Below are positions 37,111 to 45,520 of a DNA stretch of 61,940 bases, piece after piece. Source of the stretch: Tannerellaceae bacterium. Its GTDB lineage: Bacteria > Bacteroidota > Bacteroidia > Bacteroidales > Tannerellaceae. The first letter of the stretch is position 1. Every line of letters starts with the position of its first letter. The notes below the pieces were generated by a model, which saw only the letters and a program-made list of their open reading frames with translations, was not told the DNA's origin and did no database searches. Where the stretch lies: assembly GCA_031257015.1 (NCBI GenBank), contig JAIRPK010000028.1, positions 1-61,940 of the forward strand, given 5' to 3'. The position numbers and the translations under genes are program-made.

Positions 37111-38583
37111 TTAGCCTGAAATGGATTCGGGAGGGATGTGGCGATGCGAGACAAGGCGCAGGCCGACGAAGGTTAATAAACCATTGAGAATGAGCATTTC
37201 GTAGCTGAAGGTGTATCCGGCAAGGCGCTGGACGGCATGGCTGATGGCGAAGCATATTATGGGGGAGGCGATACATATACAGGGGACGTATTTTTCTTTT
37301 GGCGTGAATTTGGTAAATAAACTGAATGTGAAGAGGCCGAGTAGTGGGCCGTAGGTGTAGGAAGCGATGAGGTAGATGGCATCAATGACGCTACGGTTGT
37401 TGGCTGCGCGGAAAGCGAGGATGATGAAGGCGAAGAGAACGGCGATGAGGATGTGGGCCTTGCGGCGGAGGCGGTTGGCGTCTTTGGCAGGGCGCTGTTG
37501 GATGTGGAGAAGGTCGATGCAGAAGGTGGTTGTGAGGGCTGTGAGGGCGGAATCGGCGCTGCTGAATGCGGCGGCAACGATGCCGATGGCAAAGAAGATG
37601 ACAATGGGTTGGCCGAGGGCGCCTGTGGCGCAGAGTTGGGGCATGATTTCGTCGCCGGCGGCAGGGAGGGGTATGTTGTTGCGCTGGGCGAGGAGGAGCA
37701 TGGCGGCGCCGAGGGTGAGAAAGAGGAAGTTGATGGGGGTGAAGAGGAAGCCGTAGGTGTACATGTTGCGTTGGGCTTCGCGCAGGTTGCGGCAGGAGAG
37801 GTTTTTCTGCATCATGTCCTGGTCGAGGCCGGTCATGACAATGGTGATGAAGATGCCGCTAAAGAATTGTTTGGCGAAGTGTTGTGTACTGTGCCAGTCG
37901 GCGAACTCGAAGATGTGGAAGTGGGGGCTGGCGGCGATGTCGTGGGCGAGGGTGGGGAGGTCGATGCCGAGTGTTTGTTTTATTTTCCATGTAATGATGG
38001 TGAGCATGGAGATGAAGCAGAGGCATTGGAGCATATCTGTCCAGACGATTGTTTTTATGCCGCCGCGGTTGGTGTAGAGCCAGACAAGGCCTACGCTGGC
38101 GGCGACGGTGATGGGGAATGGGATGTTCCATGCGTCAAAAATGTAGGTTTGGAGGATGATGGCGACCAGGTAGAAGCGTGCTGCGGCGCCGATGATTTTG
38201 GACAGGAGGAAGAAGATGGCGGCAGTTTGGTAGCCGCGCTTGCCGATGCGGGGGGCGAGGCATGTGTAGATGGAGGTTAGCTGAAGTTTGTAGTAGAGGG
38301 GCAGGAGTATTTTGGCGATTATGATGTAACCGACGAAGAAGCCGAGTACAGTTTGCATGTAGGTCATGTCAATGGTGCGTACCATGCCGGGGACGGAGAC
38401 GAAGGTGACGCCAGAGAGGGAGGTGCCAATCATGGCGATGGAGACGATGTACCATGGGGATTTGCGGTTGCCGAGGAAGAAGGCGTCGTTGGCGGATGTT
38501 TTCTTTCCGGCGGTAAGATGGGAGATGATGAGGAGGATAGCGAAGTAGACGAGGATGATAATGAGGATTAGGGTGCTGTTCAT
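37111..38583 (-). CDS. Sodium:solute symporter (SSS family)
   Basis: A 490-residue protein with about thirteen membrane helices. SWYI-like SPWYIVSIAMIGTSLSGVTF, the motif GFFVGYIIIAKILLPLYYKL and IGIVAAAFSSADSALTALTT (the Na2-site SS pair in helix 8) are typical of the SSS/LeuT-fold family. It moves a solute such as a sugar, sialic acid or amino acid together with sodium across the inner membrane. It is the last gene of a run with tcdA and alkaline phosphatase (54-bp gap). Import of a dephosphorylated product is possible, but only inferred from order. The coding strand is very C-rich. Confidence 0.9.
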   Translation of the reverse strand: MNSTLILIIILVYFAILLIISHLTAGKKTSANDAFFLGNRKSPWYIVSIAMIGTSLSGVTFVSVPGMVRTIDMTYMQTVLGFFVGYIIIAKILLPLYYKLQLTSIYTCLAPRIGKRGYQTAAIFFLLSKIIGAAARFYLVAIILQTYIFDAWNIPFPITVAASVGLVWLYTNRGGIKTIVWTDMLQCLCFISMLTIITWKIKQTLGIDLPTLAHDIAASPHFHIFEFADWHSTQHFAKQFFSGIFITIVMTGLDQDMMQKNLSCRNLREAQRNMYTYGFLFTPINFLFLTLGAAMLLLAQRNNIPLPAAGDEIMPQLCATGALGQPIVIFFAIGIVAAAFSSADSALTALTTTFCIDLLHIQQRPAKDANRLRRKAHILIAVLFAFIILAFRAANNRSVIDAIYLIASYTYGPLLGLFTFSLFTKFTPKEKYVPCICIASPIICFAISHAVQRLAGYTFSYEMLILNGLLTFVGLRLVSHRHIPPESISG

Positions 38584-38637
38584 GGTTGTGTGGTTTGGGG
38601 GAGGCGGCTGGGGATGGCCGCCTGTGATGGTGTGTAT

Positions 38638-40335
38638 TTATTGAAGGTGAGTTGCGAGTTGTCTGGGGAGATAGAAGGTGTTGTTTTTGTCAACGTATAT
38701 GATGACACTTGGGAGGGCGATGTCTGGGTTGGCGACTTTGCCGTTGGTGTGGCGTACGATGCTGGTATTTGGGGTGATGAGGAGTTGCTGTTTCTTTTTG
38801 CCTTTGACGACGAGGAGTGGGGGGGCGTCGGGGCGCTGGATGATTTCGTACTTGTGGTTTTTGAAGACTTCGGTATGGGGGGCGAATTGTTGTGATGTGA
38901 GTTCGTCGAGGTTGTTTCGTTCCAGACCAAAGAGAGCACAGAGGTAGGCGTTGAGTTCTATGTTGGTGTTCATGCCGACAGGGAGGGTTTGCTGTGGATG
39001 ATAAACAGCGAGGAAGACGTCTTCGCCGGTGTGTCCGCTGGTGGTGAAGCCGATGCATGTTTTTGAGGTCATCCATTTGCTTACCCATCCGGAGAGAGAG
39101 GAGGTTGAGTAAAGGGCGTTTTGGTCGTTGATGGAGCGTTGAGCTTCCGGGATGGGGCTGCTTTTGTATCCTTTGTGGTTGTGGAGTGATTTGAGTTCGG
39201 CCTCTGTTGGTTCGTAGCCGGTGTTATTACGGAGTATGTTTATGGCTTCGGTAGCGGGATTTGAGTTTAGCAAAGAGGCGATTTTCTCGGCGGTAGCTTT
39301 GAATTGAGAGAGGGGAGCGAAGAGTTGTGCTTTGGTAAGTTTGTCGTAGCCTTTGCAGTGTTCTACGCCAAGGCTTATGCCGCTGTTGCCGTGGTCGGGG
39401 AGAATTATTACGGCTGTTTCGCCATTTTTGCGTGCAAACTCAATGGCTGCTCCGCAGGCGCGATCGAAGGCGAGAAATTCGGTGGCGATTGCGATGGGGT
39501 CGTTACTGTGCGCTGCCCAGTCAACTTTGCTGCCTTCGACCATGAGAAAGAATCCGTTTGTGTTTTGTGAGAGACGTGCGATAGCTTGTTGAGTCATTTC
39601 TTCGATGGATGGCTGTTCGTCAGGATTGCGGTTGATGTCGTAGTCCATGTCGCGTTTTCCGTATAAAGCCCATAGCTTGTTGTTGGTGTCGGCTCTCATG
39701 CCTTTGATGTCATTCTTATAAATTGAGTAGCCGCTGGTTTTGAGGTGGGCTTCATGGTCGGATGTAAGGATGTCTGTTCCGCCGCCTATTACTACGCTAA
39801 GCTTGTTGTGAACCATTTGTGGTGCGATCCATTCGTATTTGTTGCGATCATAGCTATGAGCGGAGCAGTCGGCGGGAGTAGCGTGAGGAAACTCGCAGGT
39901 GAAGACCAGGCCGGCGGCTTTGTCGTGAAGGATACGGGCGGCTTCGAGTACAGTGGCGAGGGGTTGGTAAGCGCGATCGGGGTCGGTGGGATAGATGTCG
40001 TTCTCCGGATCGCTGGGGGGATAAGTGGAGACGTAGCCTGTGCGGCTAGGATAGCCTGTCATATAGCAAGAGGTAGTTGGGGCAGAGTCGCCGATGGGGG
40101 CGTTGGAGGAGTGTGTACGTACGGTTCCGCATATATAAGGGTCAATGTTTAGTTTTGGTTTGTCGGGGTCAGTGTACCATTGTAGCCAGCGAGCAATGGA
40201 TACGGCGGCGAGAGAAGTTCCGTCTGGAATCATGAGGATGACGTTTTTTACCGGCTTTACATCTTTTTTTTCAATACTATTTGCGGGTTGGAGGAGGAGG
40301 ATTGGGAGGAGGGATAGGATTAATGCTCGTTTCAT
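38638..40335 (-). CDS. Periplasmic alkaline phosphatase (PhoA type)
   Basis: A 565-residue protein with a signal peptide (ending LLQPANS). VILMIPDGTSLAA carries the first metal aspartate and GDSAPTTSCYMTG the phosphorylated serine. VEGSKVDWAAHSND and ILPDHGNSG hold the zinc ligands, and an H of the C-terminal TSGHTGEDVFL completes the site. It removes phosphate from monoesters outside the inner membrane. Bacteroidota members are often phosphate-regulated, but I see no Pho box. It lies 29 bp downstream of tcdA and 54 bp upstream of the symporter in the same direction. Confidence 0.93.
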   Translation of the reverse strand: MKRALILSLLPILLLQPANSIEKKDVKPVKNVILMIPDGTSLAAVSIARWLQWYTDPDKPKLNIDPYICGTVRTHSSNAPIGDSAPTTSCYMTGYPSRTGYVSTYPPSDPENDIYPTDPDRAYQPLATVLEAARILHDKAAGLVFTCEFPHATPADCSAHSYDRNKYEWIAPQMVHNKLSVVIGGGTDILTSDHEAHLKTSGYSIYKNDIKGMRADTNNKLWALYGKRDMDYDINRNPDEQPSIEEMTQQAIARLSQNTNGFFLMVEGSKVDWAAHSNDPIAIATEFLAFDRACGAAIEFARKNGETAVIILPDHGNSGISLGVEHCKGYDKLTKAQLFAPLSQFKATAEKIASLLNSNPATEAINILRNNTGYEPTEAELKSLHNHKGYKSSPIPEAQRSINDQNALYSTSSLSGWVSKWMTSKTCIGFTTSGHTGEDVFLAVYHPQQTLPVGMNTNIELNAYLCALFGLERNNLDELTSQQFAPHTEVFKNHKYEIIQRPDAPPLLVVKGKKKQQLLITPNTSIVRHTNGKVANPDIALPSVIIYVDKNNTFYLPRQLATHLQ

Positions 40336-40364
40336 AACTGTTCTTTTGTATTATAGATTATTAT

Positions 40365-41162
40365 TTATTGTTTGCATATATCTTGGATAAGGAGGCCGGC
40401 GAGCATGAAGCCGAAAATGGCGGTTGTATGTGCAAGCGTGCCGTTGATTTGGGCTTTCATGCTGCACCATTCGTGGTTGACGAGAGTGGGGTCACCGGGA
40501 CCTGCGAGAGCTTTGGGACAAAGACATTTCGCTGTTCCGCAGGAGGTATTGTGTCCTTTGTTGGGGAGGACTTCGTCGCTATAAACGCAGAGGAAGTTTT
40601 TTGCAGGCAATTCGGTTTTCTTTAATCTGCGACGGAGGGCGGCGGCAAGTGGGCAACCTTTGACGTTCCAGAACTTGGCGACTTGTATTCTTGTAGCGTC
40701 CATCTTTAGGGCGGCGCCCATGGAGGAGAAGAGGGTGGCGGGCGTTTGTGTTGCTCTTTGGATGAGGAGGGCTTTATTTTCAAGACTGTCTATGGCGTCG
40801 AGAATGTAGTTGTATTCGCCAAGGTTGAAGGCATCGGCGGTGTCTTTGCCATATATCATTTGAAGGGCGGTGATTTGGGCGTTGGGGTTTATTTCTAAGA
40901 GGCGATGTTTGAGCGCTTCTACTTTGACTTGTCCTACTGTGCCGGTGGTTGCCATTAACTGTCGGTTGATATTGGTGACACAGATGCGATCTGAATCGAC
41001 AAGGGAGAGGCGCTTAATGCCTGAACGGATGAGACTCTCCGCGCACCAGCTGCCTACACCTCCTACGCCGAAGAGTATTACTTGCGCTTGGGATATTCGT
41101 TGCATATTGTCTTCGCCGAGAAGGAGTTCTGTTCTTTGGAATAATCCTTTTTCTAATCTCAT
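40365..41162 (-). CDS. tcdA: tRNA threonylcarbamoyladenosine dehydratase TcdA
   Basis: The start is ATG 41162 (MRLEKGLFQR), because the promoter element at 41184 excludes the longer frame. The 265-residue protein belongs to the E1/ThiF/MoeB superfamily. GVGGVGSW (residues 32-39) binds ATP, VDSDRICVTNINRQL follows, and LDAIDSLENKALL is the TcdA-type variant. It lacks the paired CxxC zinc motifs of MoeB, and a conserved cysteine segment KCLCPKALAG replaces them. TcdA turns tRNA t6A into the cyclic form ct6A using ATP, so it works downstream of TsaD at 2.6 kb. It is the first gene of a run with alkaline phosphatase and a symporter; the functions appear unrelated. Confidence 0.92.
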   Translation of the reverse strand: MRLEKGLFQRTELLLGEDNMQRISQAQVILFGVGGVGSWCAESLIRSGIKRLSLVDSDRICVTNINRQLMATTGTVGQVKVEALKHRLLEINPNAQITALQMIYGKDTADAFNLGEYNYILDAIDSLENKALLIQRATQTPATLFSSMGAALKMDATRIQVAKFWNVKGCPLAAALRRRLKKTELPAKNFLCVYSDEVLPNKGHNTSCGTAKCLCPKALAGPGDPTLVNHEWCSMKAQINGTLAHTTAIFGFMLAGLLIQDICKQ

Positions 41163-41183
41163 TACGTCTAGTTCTATTGTATG

Positions 41184-41191
41184 CAAAGGTA
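41184..41191 (-). promoter_or_regulatory. -7 promoter element TACCTTTG
   Basis: TAnnTTTG match on the minus strand 22 bp before ATG 41162, directly after the terminator of the previous gene. Confidence 0.7.
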
Positions 41192-41193
41192 AC

Positions 41194-41219
41194 AAAAAAC
41201 CCCCGATTCCCATCGGAGG
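41194..41219 (-). terminator. Rho-independent terminator
   Basis: On the minus strand CCTCCGAT pairs with ATCGGGGG around a GGGA loop and is followed by six T. It ends the transcript of the collagen-motif lipoprotein gene, about 85 bp after its stop, and lies only 2 bp before the tcdA -7 element. Confidence 0.9.
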
Positions 41220-41304
41220 CTTTCTCTCTCTTTTTATAAAAACTGCTATTTGAAAAAATTTGTGTGAAATATACGTGTTAAGGAAATGGGTTTTATTAAT
41301 TTCT

Positions 41305-42822
41305 TTATGGTACCGGGTATTTTATTAAATCCCTAACCGTATCTCTTGTTGAAATAATTAATGTATCTGCCTCAATGGTTCCGTTGTAGAGAAGTTTCTG
41401 CAATGAAATTATATATGAAGGCGTATCTATACCACTGTTCAACCGGAATGTCTTTTTGTCTGCGCTGAGAATTATTTTGCTTGTTGACGCAGTCGCGGTA
41501 TCCTTGATTAAATAATCATAGAGATATTCGCTGTTTACAAGTATCGGCCTGCTGTAAATCGGCGATAAAGAGGTCCCTGTGTCTATTTTAAAATAAAAAT
41601 AGTGCGGCCTGCTATCCGTTGTAGGTTCAGCCGGGCCTTTTCCCAAGGTTTGAACCATTGGGGCAATGAGGCCATGTGGCCCATACGTAGAGCGTATTGT
41701 ATATCCTTCGCTTGAACGGGTCGTGTCGGAAAGGAGATAGAAGAATGGGCGGCCTTGGCGGACAAGGAGGGGATCGAATCCTCGGCGTATTTGCATGAAG
41801 GAATAATATACTGTGTCACGGTAGGCTGCTTTTGTCAGAACTCCGGTTGTCTTATATATTCCTGGATCCAACTCAAAGAGTTCATGATCCTGCGGTCTGG
41901 AATCTTGCAGATGGAGGGGGCCGGTCAGTGCACTGCTGCTGCGATAAACTACTACCAGTTTGTCTTTTAAATCACGATTGGGGATGGAGTCGCCTGTTGC
42001 GGTGACATCTGTAATCTGTTTGAGGCCTCCCAGAGCTTGCCATAATGAATTGACCTGCACCGAATTGACCGTCCAGAAGTTGAAGGCCAAGCTGTCTAAC
42101 TGCCTGATGTCGCCTGTATTTGCATCCAAGTATCCATAGCCCATGAAAGTAATGGATAAAGAAGAAGCGGCATTGATTGGCAGAGGAATGGAGTCGTAAA
42201 CGATTTTGGGAGGATTGAAGTTTACTGTATCTACCTTCGGGATGAACAATAGCTTGTATGTGCTTCTATCCAGAACGTAAGGAAGTGTGGAAGCGGGGAT
42301 GTTGGTTCTTACCTCCATGTAAGAGGAATCTACGGGGTTCCACTCGTGAAGTACCCAGAAGCCGTCGGGACTGATCTTGGGCGATGGAGCTGAATCACCA
42401 GCGGGGCCTGGCTGACCGGGGTCGCCTTGACTGCCTTTACCGGGAACTGCCAGGTGGGTGGTCGCTTGCCATTTACCTTCAGTGTCCGTGTACCACCAAA
42501 CCAGGACGTCGGGATTGTTTATTGCGTCAACAGGCATGATCTTCCAGCTTGTTCCGGGATCGCCTTTTGCCCCATCTTTTCCGTTTACTATGTCAAATAC
42601 GCTATTATCGTCAAATATGATGCGAAAACCGCCTGCAATGGTGGTTATGGAAGTTATGAATCGCTTTCCTTCTATTTTTTTCTTCAAATCGTCAACCGAG
42701 CTTTTCAGCTCTGCTATATTCTTATCTATATCGTCCAACTCTGGCCCGTAACATGATAACATGAGACTGAGCAGCAGAAAGACGAACAGCATAATGCGTT
42801 CTTTAAATAACCGTGTATCCAT
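41305..42822 (-). CDS. Lipoprotein with coiled-coil and collagen-like segments
   Basis: A 505-residue protein with an SPII signal (LLLSLMLSC). Residues about 25-55 form a short coiled coil (DIDKNIAELKSSVDDLKKKI). They are followed by ITTIAGGFRIIFDDNS and then Gly-X-Y collagen-like runs (GKDGAKGDPG near 80, GKGSQGDPGQPGPAGD near 130). This head resembles the N-terminal module (DUF4988/PL29 N-terminal type) of many Bacteroidota surface lipoproteins. The C-terminal 350 residues are beta-rich and unfamiliar. It is probably an exported surface protein that trimerises through its head. It has its own promoter (42891) and terminator (41194), so it is a single-gene unit. Confidence 0.75.
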   Translation of the reverse strand: MDTRLFKERIMLFVFLLLSLMLSCYGPELDDIDKNIAELKSSVDDLKKKIEGKRFITSITTIAGGFRIIFDDNSVFDIVNGKDGAKGDPGTSWKIMPVDAINNPDVLVWWYTDTEGKWQATTHLAVPGKGSQGDPGQPGPAGDSAPSPKISPDGFWVLHEWNPVDSSYMEVRTNIPASTLPYVLDRSTYKLLFIPKVDTVNFNPPKIVYDSIPLPINAASSLSITFMGYGYLDANTGDIRQLDSLAFNFWTVNSVQVNSLWQALGGLKQITDVTATGDSIPNRDLKDKLVVVYRSSSALTGPLHLQDSRPQDHELFELDPGIYKTTGVLTKAAYRDTVYYSFMQIRRGFDPLLVRQGRPFFYLLSDTTRSSEGYTIRSTYGPHGLIAPMVQTLGKGPAEPTTDSRPHYFYFKIDTGTSLSPIYSRPILVNSEYLYDYLIKDTATASTSKIILSADKKTFRLNSGIDTPSYIISLQKLLYNGTIEADTLIISTRDTVRDLIKYPVP

Positions 42823-42890
42823 GTTTTATTTTCTCCAAAATTAGTTCTGTATCCATTGTGTCTATATGATTTTTGTATTATTTATCAGGG

Positions 42891-42898
42891 CAAAGGTA
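42891..42898 (-). promoter_or_regulatory. -7 promoter element TACCTTTG
   Basis: TAnnTTTG match on the minus strand 69 bp before the collagen-motif lipoprotein gene. Confidence 0.65.
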
Positions 42899-42935
42899 CA
42901 TGCCTTTTTCGGCTTGCATGTCTTTTCGCAAATGA

Positions 42936-42970
42936 GTTATCAACAGTTTTATCAATATGTTGTTGATAAC
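42936..42970. other. 10-bp inverted repeat GTTATCAACA/TGTTGATAAC
   Basis: Perfect arms 42936-42945 and 42961-42970 separated by 15 bp, just upstream of the minus-strand promoter at 42891. Each arm contains TTATCAACA, one base from a DnaA box. A repressor site or a hairpin are alternatives. Confidence 0.5.
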
Positions 42971-43147
42971 TTTCAAGGTAATGAACAAAGACTGTTGTTG
43001 TTCCCTGATTTATTGCATGTTATATAAGTCAACGAGTTGTTGAAAAGATGTTTATATCTTGCTTAAATCTTAGTTTGAAACTCATTTTCCGTGAACAATC
43101 GTTGCTTTTTTTTAAATAAGGCATGGGTTAATTAAAATCATTAAAGC

Positions 43148-43243
43148 ATGTAGCGCAATACAGGTGTTGAGGATGCGCCTGGATAATATTATTGCCTGAG
43201 GCGCTTCCTGTCTTTTTCTATTCGCATGTGTTTGCGCTACATG
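43148..43243. other. 96-bp imperfect palindrome with 12-bp perfect ends
   Basis: CATGTAGCGCAA (43148-43159) is the exact reverse complement of TTGCGCTACATG (43232-43243). Inside, ACAGG faces CCTGT and GCGCCT faces AGGCGC, so most of the element could fold into one long stem. No ORF and no clear target-site duplication are visible. It looks like a miniature inverted-repeat element or a large structured RNA/DNA site. Confidence 0.65.
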
Positions 43244-43380
43244 TAACATGCTACGACATGAACAAGGAGACTTTTTTTTCGCATTGTGGAGAGTGGGATG
43301 CTATTATATTGACATGTTTTCGCCGGCTATCCATGTAATTGGCATTATATATATACAAATTGCCCAAATTGCTATTGCAC

Positions 43381-43687
43381 GAGCTTTTGCATCGTTGCAA
43401 ATCGTTCATGTTCAAAACATGAGGCTTTTGCATCATTGCAAATCGTTCATGTTCAAAACATGAGGCTTTTGCATCATTGCAAATCGTTCATGTTCAAAAC
43501 ATGGAGCTTTTGCATCGTTGCAAATTGCTCCTGTTCAAAACATGGAGCTTTTGCATCGTTGCAAATTGCTCCTGTTCAAAACATGGGGCTTTTGCATCGT
43601 TACAAATCGTTCATGTTCAAAACATGGAGCTTTTGCATTGTTACAAATCGTTCATGTTGAAAACATGGGGCTTTTGCATCGTTACAA
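43381..43687. repeat. 41-bp tandem array (7.5 units), two dyads per unit
   Basis: Unit starts are 43381 (40 bp), 43421, 43462, 43503, 43544, 43585, 43626 and a partial one at 43667. Each unit contains TTGCATCGTTGCAA (arms TTGCA/TGCAA) and CATGTTCAAAACATG (arms CATGTT/AACATG). Units 4 and 5 share CTCCTGTTC in place of GTTCATGTTC. The array sits about 95 bp before the promoter of the radical SAM gene. Confidence 0.95.
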
Positions 43688-43781
43688 GCAGGATTGTCAT
43701 GGGAAAACTGGGCTTTCGCCGGCGTATAAATGCTCCGGGCGGCGGATGAGAGGCGCTAATGGCGTTTTGTGTACTTTGTGT

Positions 43782-43789
43782 TATCTTTG
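43782..43789 (+). promoter_or_regulatory. -7 promoter element TATCTTTG
   Basis: Perfect TAnnTTTG match 73 bp before the radical SAM gene. Confidence 0.65.
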
Positions 43790-43862
43790 CCCGCGTAAAC
43801 AGGCTAATTACATGACATTACGCTTGCTCTGCACCTTTTCAACAAGCATGAAATAATTCAAT

Positions 43863-45137
43863 ATGAAGCTGAAACTGATTTATCCAAAGTGGGAAAAATT
43901 GCCCGGACAGACTACTTTTAATCTTCCGCCTCATGGGCCGGTTGCTTTTGCTGCTGCCTTGCCTGAGTATGTGGATGTTTCGTTTACGGACGAAAATGTA
44001 GAAGCGATTGATTTTGATGACGAGTGCGATCTTGTCGCCATTTCAATGATGCTTAGCACGCAGGTGAAACGCGGCTGGGAGATTGCCGATTGCTTTCGAT
44101 GCCGGGGGAAGAAGGTTATTTTCGGTGGGATTGCTGTTATGTTGCACGCGGAAGATACTCTGGCTCATGCCGATTCGGTTTTCCTCGGAGAGGCCGAGGG
44201 GCGGATGGAGGAGGTTTTGAATGACTTCAGCCGCGGAGAGTTAAAACATCTTTATAATTATATGATGAGGCCGCCGGACATCGCTCTTGTCGGGGTGGCT
44301 CGGAGGGATTTGTATAAGAAAGAGCTTTATAATCACAAGGGGGTGCAGATGGTTGATTTGTTCCATGCTTCGAGGGGATGCAGGTTCAGTTGTTACCCAT
44401 GCGCTGTGACATATCTCGGCGGACGGGCGTTCAGACCCAGACCGATGGATAAGGTCATTGAGGAGCTTTCAACGATTGATAATAACAGGCTTTTCATTGT
44501 GGATAACTCCCTGGCTCAAAACAAAGAGTGGGAGAAGGAACTTTTTCGCGCCATGGAGCCATTCAAAAAGAAATGGATAAGTCATACGATTGAAGATGAC
44601 CCGGAGATTCTCAACCTTGCGGCGCGTGCGGGATGCTGGTATGTGTATCAGGCTGTTTATGATACGTCTGATTATATTAAGGAGCGCATCAAACGTTATC
44701 ACGACCATGGGCTTGGGGTTGAGGGAACGGTTCTTCTCGGTCTTGATAATCAGACGGAGGATGATATAAAGCGACTGATTGATTTCCTGCTTGAGGTTGA
44801 CCTCGACTTGGCGGAGTTTACTGTCCTCACTCCATTTCCGCAGACGAAAGCATATAATGACATGCTTCGGCAGGGACGTATTTTTGATTTCGACTGGAAT
44901 CATTACAATGCCGGCCAGGTTGTCTTTACGCCCAGGAACATGAGTGCCGACCGGCTTCAGGAACTTTATGAGTCTGCATGGACGACGTTCTACGGTGATG
45001 AATCGCAGGAGGCTAAGATGTTCCGACTTTTCTGCAACGTGGTGATGAGGGAAATGAATGAAGGTACTTATCGGCCAAGGAACAGGGAGTTGATCAATAA
45101 ATCATTCGGCATGGATGTCGTCCGGAAAATTGTTTGA
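43863..45137 (+). CDS. B12-binding-domain radical SAM protein
   Basis: A 424-residue protein. Residues 1-135 resemble a cobalamin-binding Rossmann domain (FNLPPHGPVAFAAALPEYVD, LVAISMMLSTQVKRGWEIAD, KKVIFGGIAVMLH), and a radical SAM barrel follows. The cluster motif is C173-x3-C177-x2-C180 in SRGCRFSCYPCA. Enzymes of this class (methylthiotransferase-like, methylases, hopanoid enzymes) use a 4Fe-4S cluster, S-adenosylmethionine and often B12. The reaction here is unknown. It starts an operon with an unknown 120-residue protein (16-bp gap) and an acyltransferase (4-bp gap), so a lipid substrate is a reasonable guess. A BtuB-like receptor at 30.6 kb could supply the cofactor. Confidence 0.85.
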   Translation: MKLKLIYPKWEKLPGQTTFNLPPHGPVAFAAALPEYVDVSFTDENVEAIDFDDECDLVAISMMLSTQVKRGWEIADCFRCRGKKVIFGGIAVMLHAEDTLAHADSVFLGEAEGRMEEVLNDFSRGELKHLYNYMMRPPDIALVGVARRDLYKKELYNHKGVQMVDLFHASRGCRFSCYPCAVTYLGGRAFRPRPMDKVIEELSTIDNNRLFIVDNSLAQNKEWEKELFRAMEPFKKKWISHTIEDDPEILNLAARAGCWYVYQAVYDTSDYIKERIKRYHDHGLGVEGTVLLGLDNQTEDDIKRLIDFLLEVDLDLAEFTVLTPFPQTKAYNDMLRQGRIFDFDWNHYNAGQVVFTPRNMSADRLQELYESAWTTFYGDESQEAKMFRLFCNVVMREMNEGTYRPRNRELINKSFGMDVVRKIV

Positions 45138-45153
45138 CGTAACATTATTTATT

Positions 45154-45516
45154 ATGGAAGCATTATCAGACTACTACGATGAAATATTCGATTTTAAAGG
45201 CCAATGGGATATGCCCAGCCGTTGCGGACTTAGAATAATAGACCGACCGACTGGACGCAAAACGATAATCGTAACCGAATTGTATCTCGACAATCCCGGC
45301 TCTTCCGTAACCAGCGCCGGACGTTCGCTTGCCAGGCAGATATGCGAGGCAAAGGGTATTGACTTGAATGATGCGATATATATAGAATGTAATCCGGATA
45401 TGAACTCGAAACTGTCGTTCTACGACGAAGAGTATTTTGAAGTAAGGTTTAACGGGCCGGCACCGGAGTATCGACGGCTCGACAAAGATGAACTTCAAGA
45501 ATTGTTTCAACAGTAA
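45154..45516 (+). CDS. Unknown small protein in the radical SAM operon
   Basis: A 120-residue soluble acidic protein; the start ATG 45154 (MEALSDYYDEIFDFKGQWDM) is chosen over an upstream start that would overlap the radical SAM gene. It has no signal peptide or membrane helix. The core (RKTIIVTELYLDNPGSSVTS, then AGRSLARQICEAKG) suggests a small alpha/beta fold. I do not recognise the family. Its tight position between the radical SAM and acyltransferase genes suggests a shared pathway. Confidence 0.8.
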   Translation: MEALSDYYDEIFDFKGQWDMPSRCGLRIIDRPTGRKTIIVTELYLDNPGSSVTSAGRSLARQICEAKGIDLNDAIYIECNPDMNSKLSFYDEEYFEVRFNGPAPEYRRLDKDELQELFQQ

Positions 45517-45520
45517 CATA

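Noticed and set aside
42936..42970. Replication origin
   Set aside because: Only two DnaA-box-like motifs, each with a mismatch, and no dnaA, gidA or AT-rich unwinding region beside them.
43148..43243. Integron attC site
   Set aside because: Lacks the terminal RYYYAAC/GTTRRRY pair, and there is no integrase or cassette array nearby.
43381..43687. CRISPR array
   Set aside because: Units are contiguous with no unique spacers, and there are no cas genes in the window. The same holds for the other seven arrays.
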